DNA of 47,720 nt from Elusimicrobiota bacterium (GTDB lineage: Bacteria; CG03; SLGR01; JAFGSA01), in contig JAFGSA010000030.1 in the NCBI GenBank assembly GCA_016934855.1, forward strand, positions 1 to 47,720, written 5' to 3'. The notes under the pieces were generated by a model. The model did no database searches. It worked only from the letters and a program-made list of their open reading frames with translations, and was not told the origin of the DNA. Made by a program: the position numbers and the translations under genes. This document shows, piece by piece, positions 43,987 through 47,720 of the stretch (its first letter is position 1; each line of letters opens with the position of its first letter).

Positions 43987-44657
43987 TAAAAGATTCCATT
44001 GTTTCCACGTTTAAAAACAGCGAACTTATTTTCATATCCTTTTTTGCCGGGTTTACTGTTAAATATATACTGACAAGATTTTTTCCCGCGCATACGCAGT
44101 CAAGCTATATAATAAAAACTCTCGTATTCACCCTTATCGCTCTTTTCATCCTTTCGGGAACGCTGGCATCGCTATTGAAATACAAAAAGAGCAGAAGCTG
44201 GAACTGGAAGACATATGTTTTCGAAGGTTCCAGGATTCTTCCCTTTGCTATCATAAGTTCCATAGGCATAATAACATTATTCAGGCTTGTATTCCTTCTG
44301 GTTCCGGCGGGGCTGCGCAATCCTGTCGTCATGGATGCGTTACTGATAATCCTGGGTTGCGCGGCAAGCATGTATCTCATCGGTTATATTGATACGGGAT
44401 CGCTGCGCGGTTCGGCCGGGAACATGCTCGAAATTTTAAGAAGCAGGCTGCCCGCTTGGCTGGGTATCTGCGTTTTTATATTCGCCATGATATACATCAC
44501 CAGGATGGCCATTTTCAATATAATGAACGTTGTGGTACATTCTGACAACAAATATATCGTCCAGGTTTTAGTTCTTCTGAGTGAATTTATCAGGAGCTTC
44601 ATGGTAGTTGCCATACTGTCAACACTAGTCAGCCTGACGGTAAAGGAAAACGCGTAA
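43974..44657 (+). CDS. Six-helix integral membrane protein of unknown function
   Basis: 227 residues, about six membrane helices, short basic loops. Not recognised. It overlaps the end of parB by 13 bp, so it is translated together with the partition genes. SFFAGFTVKYILTRFF and a GYIDTGSLRGSAGNMLEILRSRLPAW loop are the most distinctive stretches. Its general shape resembles uncharacterised inner-membrane proteins that follow parB in some candidate phyla, but this is only an impression. Confidence 0.6.
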   Translation: MQKIIKDSIVSTFKNSELIFISFFAGFTVKYILTRFFPAHTQSSYIIKTLVFTLIALFILSGTLASLLKYKKSRSWNWKTYVFEGSRILPFAIISSIGIITLFRLVFLLVPAGLRNPVVMDALLIILGCAASMYLIGYIDTGSLRGSAGNMLEILRSRLPAWLGICVFIFAMIYITRMAIFNIMNVVVHSDNKYIVQVLVLLSEFIRSFMVVAILSTLVSLTVKENA

Positions 44658-44676
44658 AATGGCCTCAGATATTCGA

Positions 44677-44705
44677 TTGACTTATCGTATTACTTGTGTT
44701 ATTAT
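44677..44705 (+). promoter_or_regulatory. Promoter of the acidic protein gene
   Basis: TTGACT (44677-44682) and TATTAT (44700-44705), 17 bp apart, followed by a strong GGAGG ribosome-binding site before the ATG at 44735. Confidence 0.6.
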
Positions 44706-44734
44706 AAAAAACAGTTTACGGAGGATGACACATA

Positions 44735-46471
44735 ATGGCAGATGATGATGATATCAATATAGGTCCGCCCGAAGAGGAAGACGAAAAGAAACCGGATATA
44801 GAGGATATTGAAAAATCTCTCCGGGAAGAAGGCGGCATTGATGAAGCAGACCGGGAAAACGGTAAAAAACCGGGTGAGGACGACATGCTATCCGCGGACA
44901 GCAGTGACGATGACAGCGGGGAAATACTTTCAATAGATAAGGATCTTTCCCTGGATCCGTCGATAAACGATAAGATGAGCGGGATGCCGCAGAACGAAGA
45001 CATTAATCTGGACGATCCTCTGATGGATAAGGACCTGACAGATATCCTGGGCCCCAGGAACCAGTCTGCCGAAGATGAGCTTGACAGATCGATAGACGAT
45101 ATCATCTCGGGAGGCAATTTCTCCGACTTGATAATAGACGGAGAAAATGAAAAGCCGGAGAGCGGACTGCCGGACATGGGAAAGGAAGACGTGATCCCGG
45201 AAGAAGATATTCCCGCAGATACAGGAAAAGAGGAAGACGGCTACGGGCTGGACCTGGGGGAAGACCAGCAGGCGGACGCAGAGGGTCCTGCTGAGGAAGA
45301 GAGCGGGGAGCCCCCGCTGGACGGATTGGATCTTGAATCAGGAGGTTCGCAAGAAGAAGAAAACGGTCCTGAAGGAGAGACAGACGGTCCCGAAAATGAT
45401 GAAGAACCGGCATTGGACGGGCTAAGCGGAATTGACATAGAATCCGGCGGGGAAAAAGAAGAAGAACAGCCGGATCCGGATGAAGGAAAACAGGAAGAAG
45501 AGCCTTCCCCTGCCGACCTTTCCGATATCGAACTGGAATCCTCGGGAGAAGCGGCGGCTGAGCCGGGGGAATCCGATGAAAAGGATGCCGGCGCGGAAGA
45601 AAACCCCGCCCTTTCGGATCTGGAAGAGCTGGGTGAAGACAAAGAGGAGCCGGCCGCCGATGAGTCTGCGGAGAAAACCTCGGCTTCCGGGGGCCTGGAA
45701 GACCTCGACGGCATAATGATAGGGGATGAAGAAGCCTCGGGCGGGGAAAAAGATGAAGAAGAACCGGCTGCGCGGGATGAGGATGAAAGTTCGCAGAACG
45801 ATATAGAGAGCATAGACGATATATTGTCGGCAAGCGCGGCTCCCGCAGATAAAAAGGAAGAACCGAAAAAGGCAGCGGCTGAGGAAAAGGATCCTGGTTA
45901 TATACCGGAAGACATGGAAGATGTCATGATAGGCGAGGAAAACAGCGCCGCTAAAGAAAAGCCGGCCGGGCAAAAGGCTGACGGCGGTACAGATATCCCG
46001 GGGGAAATCACAAAAGGCGCAGAGATGAAGAGCGGCAAAAAGAAGGGAAAAAGCAGCGTCTTTCTGATTGTCCTGCTGGTGCTGGCGGCAGCCGGGGGCG
46101 CGTATTACTACTTTTACATGGGCGGGAAAAAGAGCGCGCCGGCAGTAAAGGCCGTAGAAAAGCCCGTAACAGCTTCAAGGGAAGACGAAAAACCGGCAGA
46201 TCCGTACGTATATACGGGGGTAAATAATTTCCAGAGAGATATCAACGAAGGCCTAGTAACTTATGTGTATAAAACCGATGCACCGCTTGATAAAGTATAC
46301 GAGTATTATAAAAACAAGATGATTTCCATGAAATATACGCTGAAAACGGATAAGTTCGAACAGGAAGACAAATATGCTCACATCGTTTTTACAAAAAACG
46401 AAAAAGACTGCTCCATTCTGATTATAAGCAAGGACGGCAAGGTAAGCGCCGTTATAAGTTTCGTTAGATAA
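44735..46471 (+). CDS. Very acidic repeat-containing single-pass membrane protein
   Basis: 578 residues. Residues 1-430 are mostly Glu, Asp, Gly, Ser and Pro and probably disordered; quasi-repeats of about 25 residues carry a short hydrophobic core such as LDGLDLESGG, LSGIDIESGG, LSDIELESSG, LEDLDGIMIGDEE and MEDVMIGEE. One membrane helix (SVFLIVLLVLAAAGGAYYYFY) lies near residue 445. The last ~95 residues are a folded domain (YVYTGVNNF to SFVR) of a kind seen at the C-terminus of other envelope proteins. A basic KSGKKKGK before the helix places the acidic part inside the cell. Function unknown; the cores could be docking motifs. Confidence 0.65.
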   Translation: MADDDDINIGPPEEEDEKKPDIEDIEKSLREEGGIDEADRENGKKPGEDDMLSADSSDDDSGEILSIDKDLSLDPSINDKMSGMPQNEDINLDDPLMDKDLTDILGPRNQSAEDELDRSIDDIISGGNFSDLIIDGENEKPESGLPDMGKEDVIPEEDIPADTGKEEDGYGLDLGEDQQADAEGPAEEESGEPPLDGLDLESGGSQEEENGPEGETDGPENDEEPALDGLSGIDIESGGEKEEEQPDPDEGKQEEEPSPADLSDIELESSGEAAAEPGESDEKDAGAEENPALSDLEELGEDKEEPAADESAEKTSASGGLEDLDGIMIGDEEASGGEKDEEEPAARDEDESSQNDIESIDDILSASAAPADKKEEPKKAAAEEKDPGYIPEDMEDVMIGEENSAAKEKPAGQKADGGTDIPGEITKGAEMKSGKKKGKSSVFLIVLLVLAAAGGAYYYFYMGGKKSAPAVKAVEKPVTASREDEKPADPYVYTGVNNFQRDINEGLVTYVYKTDAPLDKVYEYYKNKMISMKYTLKTDKFEQEDKYAHIVFTKNEKDCSILIISKDGKVSAVISFVR

Positions 46472-47200
46472 TTGATATCAATCTTCATAGCCGATCTCCA
46501 TTTGAAAGTATCAGATTCCGCAGAGTCCTGCGCCGGATTCACTGATTTTCTTCACGATATAGAAGATAAATGCGACAGGCTTTTCATACTGGGGGATCTG
46601 TTCACCTACTGGTACGAACACAGCAAGATAGACTTCTATTCCGGAAACCCGGCTCTTAAAGCTATAAAAGAATTCGGCGAAAAAGGAAAGAAAGTATATT
46701 TCACGTACGGCAACAGGGATTTTGCCGCCGGTGAATACTTCCGCCGGTTCTCCGGCGCAGAGTACATGGGTGACGACTATGTAGTCGAAGAAAACAACCT
46801 GTCCGTGTACCTGACGCACGGGGATGCTTTTGCAAAAAAGGATATAAGGTACCAGTTGTGGAAAATGCTTATCAGGTCCAGTATCGCGTCTTTTGTTTTT
46901 AAGAACCTGCCGGTCGGGTTTGCCATAAGTCTTGCCGACAGTTTTAAAAAAGTGGGAAAGAACAGGCCCGCTATGAAAAAAGCGCTTTCAGATATGATAA
47001 TAAACGGCGCATATCCCGTACTGAGAAAGGGATATGACGCGGTGATAGCCGGTCATGCCCATATGAGAGCGCACAGGTCGTTCGAAATTGACGGGAGAAC
47101 CGCGGATGTCTATATACTTTCAGAATTCGAATATCCGGATGAGTTTCTGGTGCTTGAAAACGGGGTTTTCAGGTACGAATATATAGGCGGTTCTAGGTAA
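46472..47200 (+). CDS. LpxH-like UDP-2,3-diacylglucosamine diphosphatase or related metallophosphoesterase
   Basis: 242 residues. Calcineurin-like metal motifs in order: DLHL, GDLFTYWYE, GNRDFAAG, LTHGDAF and GHAHMRAH. The GDLF-W and GNRDF forms resemble LpxH, the fourth step of lipid A synthesis. The start is a TTG directly after the upstream stop; no ATG lies close. It converges with ndk and overlaps its end by 8 bp. A paralogue with another substrate is possible. Confidence 0.8.
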   Translation: MISIFIADLHLKVSDSAESCAGFTDFLHDIEDKCDRLFILGDLFTYWYEHSKIDFYSGNPALKAIKEFGEKGKKVYFTYGNRDFAAGEYFRRFSGAEYMGDDYVVEENNLSVYLTHGDAFAKKDIRYQLWKMLIRSSIASFVFKNLPVGFAISLADSFKKVGKNRPAMKKALSDMIINGAYPVLRKGYDAVIAGHAHMRAHRSFEIDGRTADVYILSEFEYPDEFLVLENGVFRYEYIGGSR

Positions 47201-47714
47201 GATCCTTAAATTTCGTTTTCCACTCGAAAGAGGATTTATTCCTGACAGCAGGATATATCTTCTCAACGATCTCGGAAGGATCGAACCAGAGTTTTATCTC
47301 CCTTTCGGCTTCCTTGGCATTTGCGGAAGTATGTATCACGTTCTCGTATACGCCCGAGGTCGTGATCCTGCCGTACGCACCCCTTATACTGGTAGGCAGG
47401 GCTTCTTCCGGGTTAGTTGCGCCGGCCAGCTTCCGGACTTTTTCTATGGCGTTGCTGCCCTTGTATACCAGGGCCAGCACCCTCTCGTAATTGGAGCCGT
47501 ATAGCTTGCCCATTATATAATCCTTGAGTTCTTCGAAGAACGGCTCATTTTTAAGGTGACTGTAGTGCAGTTCGGCGAGCTCTTCAGTTACCTGGACGAC
47601 CTTTGCTCCGACGATACGCAGGTTGGTCTGCGAAAGTTTTGTGAGTATGTTGCCCGTGAGCGATTTTTTCAGCCCGTCGGGCTTTATTATTACAAGTGTC
47701 TGGTTCTCTTTCAT
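47193..47714 (-). CDS. ndk: Nucleoside diphosphate kinase
   Basis: 173 residues. KPDGL near 11-15, RGAYGRI near 111-117 and the phospho-histidine H128 in NVIHTSANAKEAEREI. Most bacterial Ndk read IHGSDS here; the HTSAN variant keeps the histidine. About 30 residues longer than the standard enzyme because of an internal insertion and a C-terminal tail (EIVEKIYPAVRNKSSFEWK). Balances NTP pools by phosphate transfer from ATP. Confidence 0.94.
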   Translation of the reverse strand: MKENQTLVIIKPDGLKKSLTGNILTKLSQTNLRIVGAKVVQVTEELAELHYSHLKNEPFFEELKDYIMGKLYGSNYERVLALVYKGSNAIEKVRKLAGATNPEEALPTSIRGAYGRITTSGVYENVIHTSANAKEAEREIKLWFDPSEIVEKIYPAVRNKSSFEWKTKFKDLT

Positions 47715-47720
47715 AAATTA

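Noticed and set aside
45102..45973. Long antisense open frames inside the acidic protein gene
   Set aside because: They are Ser/Pro/Arg-rich shadows caused by GAA/GAG-rich codons on the plus strand.

Overview
This window looks like a piece of a chromosome around the replication origin of an uncultivated, anaerobic, diderm bacterium. The origin-type core is dnaA, dnaN, recF, gyrB and gyrA on the minus strand and rpmH, rnpA, yidD, yidC, jag, mnmE, rsmG, parA and parB on the plus strand. An LpxH-like phosphoesterase, an outer-membrane-type beta-barrel protein and a FlgD-like secretion/anchoring tail on an alkaline phosphatase point to an outer membrane. Heavy use of ATA (Ile) and AGG/AGA (Arg) codons, mid GC content, and a Rex-controlled group 4 [NiFe] hydrogenase would fit a candidate phylum such as Omnitrophota. 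That placement is inferred from general gene style and was not tested phylogenetically.

Layout. 1-1006: partial initiator tRNA, mazG and a small barrel protein. 1071-19059: one long minus-strand gene train, read right to left. It begins with the redox sensor gene rex, then an AsrA/AsrB-like (sulfhydrogenase beta/gamma-like) electron-input pair, a HycB-like ferredoxin, the membrane anchor and the small, NuoC-like and large hydrogenase subunits. Next come a NuoL-like antiporter subunit, MnhA-C-terminal/B/C/D/E/F/G-type Mrp subunits and a HycF/NuoI-like ferredoxin, and finally the maturation genes hycI, hypA, hypF, hypC, hypD and hypE. hypB is not in the window. A perfect 18-bp Rex operator sits directly in front of rex, so NADH/NAD+ probably controls the train. 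19142-22801: a tautomerase, a TMTC-like membrane/TPR protein and an alkaline phosphatase. 22858-24436: serS followed after 7 nt by tRNA-Ser(UGA) and a pair of tRNA-end-derived hairpin repeats. 24518-31558: rtcB, archease, gyrA, gyrB and a DciA-like gene. 31555-35586: recF, dnaN, dnaA, the origin candidate and rpmH. 35587-43986: rnpA to parB, with two exact parS sites. 43974-47714: a membrane protein, a very acidic single-pass protein, an LpxH-like enzyme and ndk.

How the genes work together. The hydrogenase train would encode a membrane-bound, ion-pumping hydrogenase fused by gene context to a flavin/iron-sulfur module able to exchange electrons with NAD(P)H or ferredoxin, together with most of its own maturation machinery. 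Rex would tie its expression to the cytoplasmic NADH pool.

The least expected feature is a set of heptanucleotide mosaic arrays. They lie at three gene junctions of the hydrogenase train (mnhF/mnhG, hypF/hypC, hypD/hypE). Several different 7-bp motif families follow one another without losing the 7-bp register, always in the same orientation relative to transcription. They supply or adjoin the stop codon of the gene before, and two of the three leave a short open frame whose TGA stop overlaps the ATG of the next gene.
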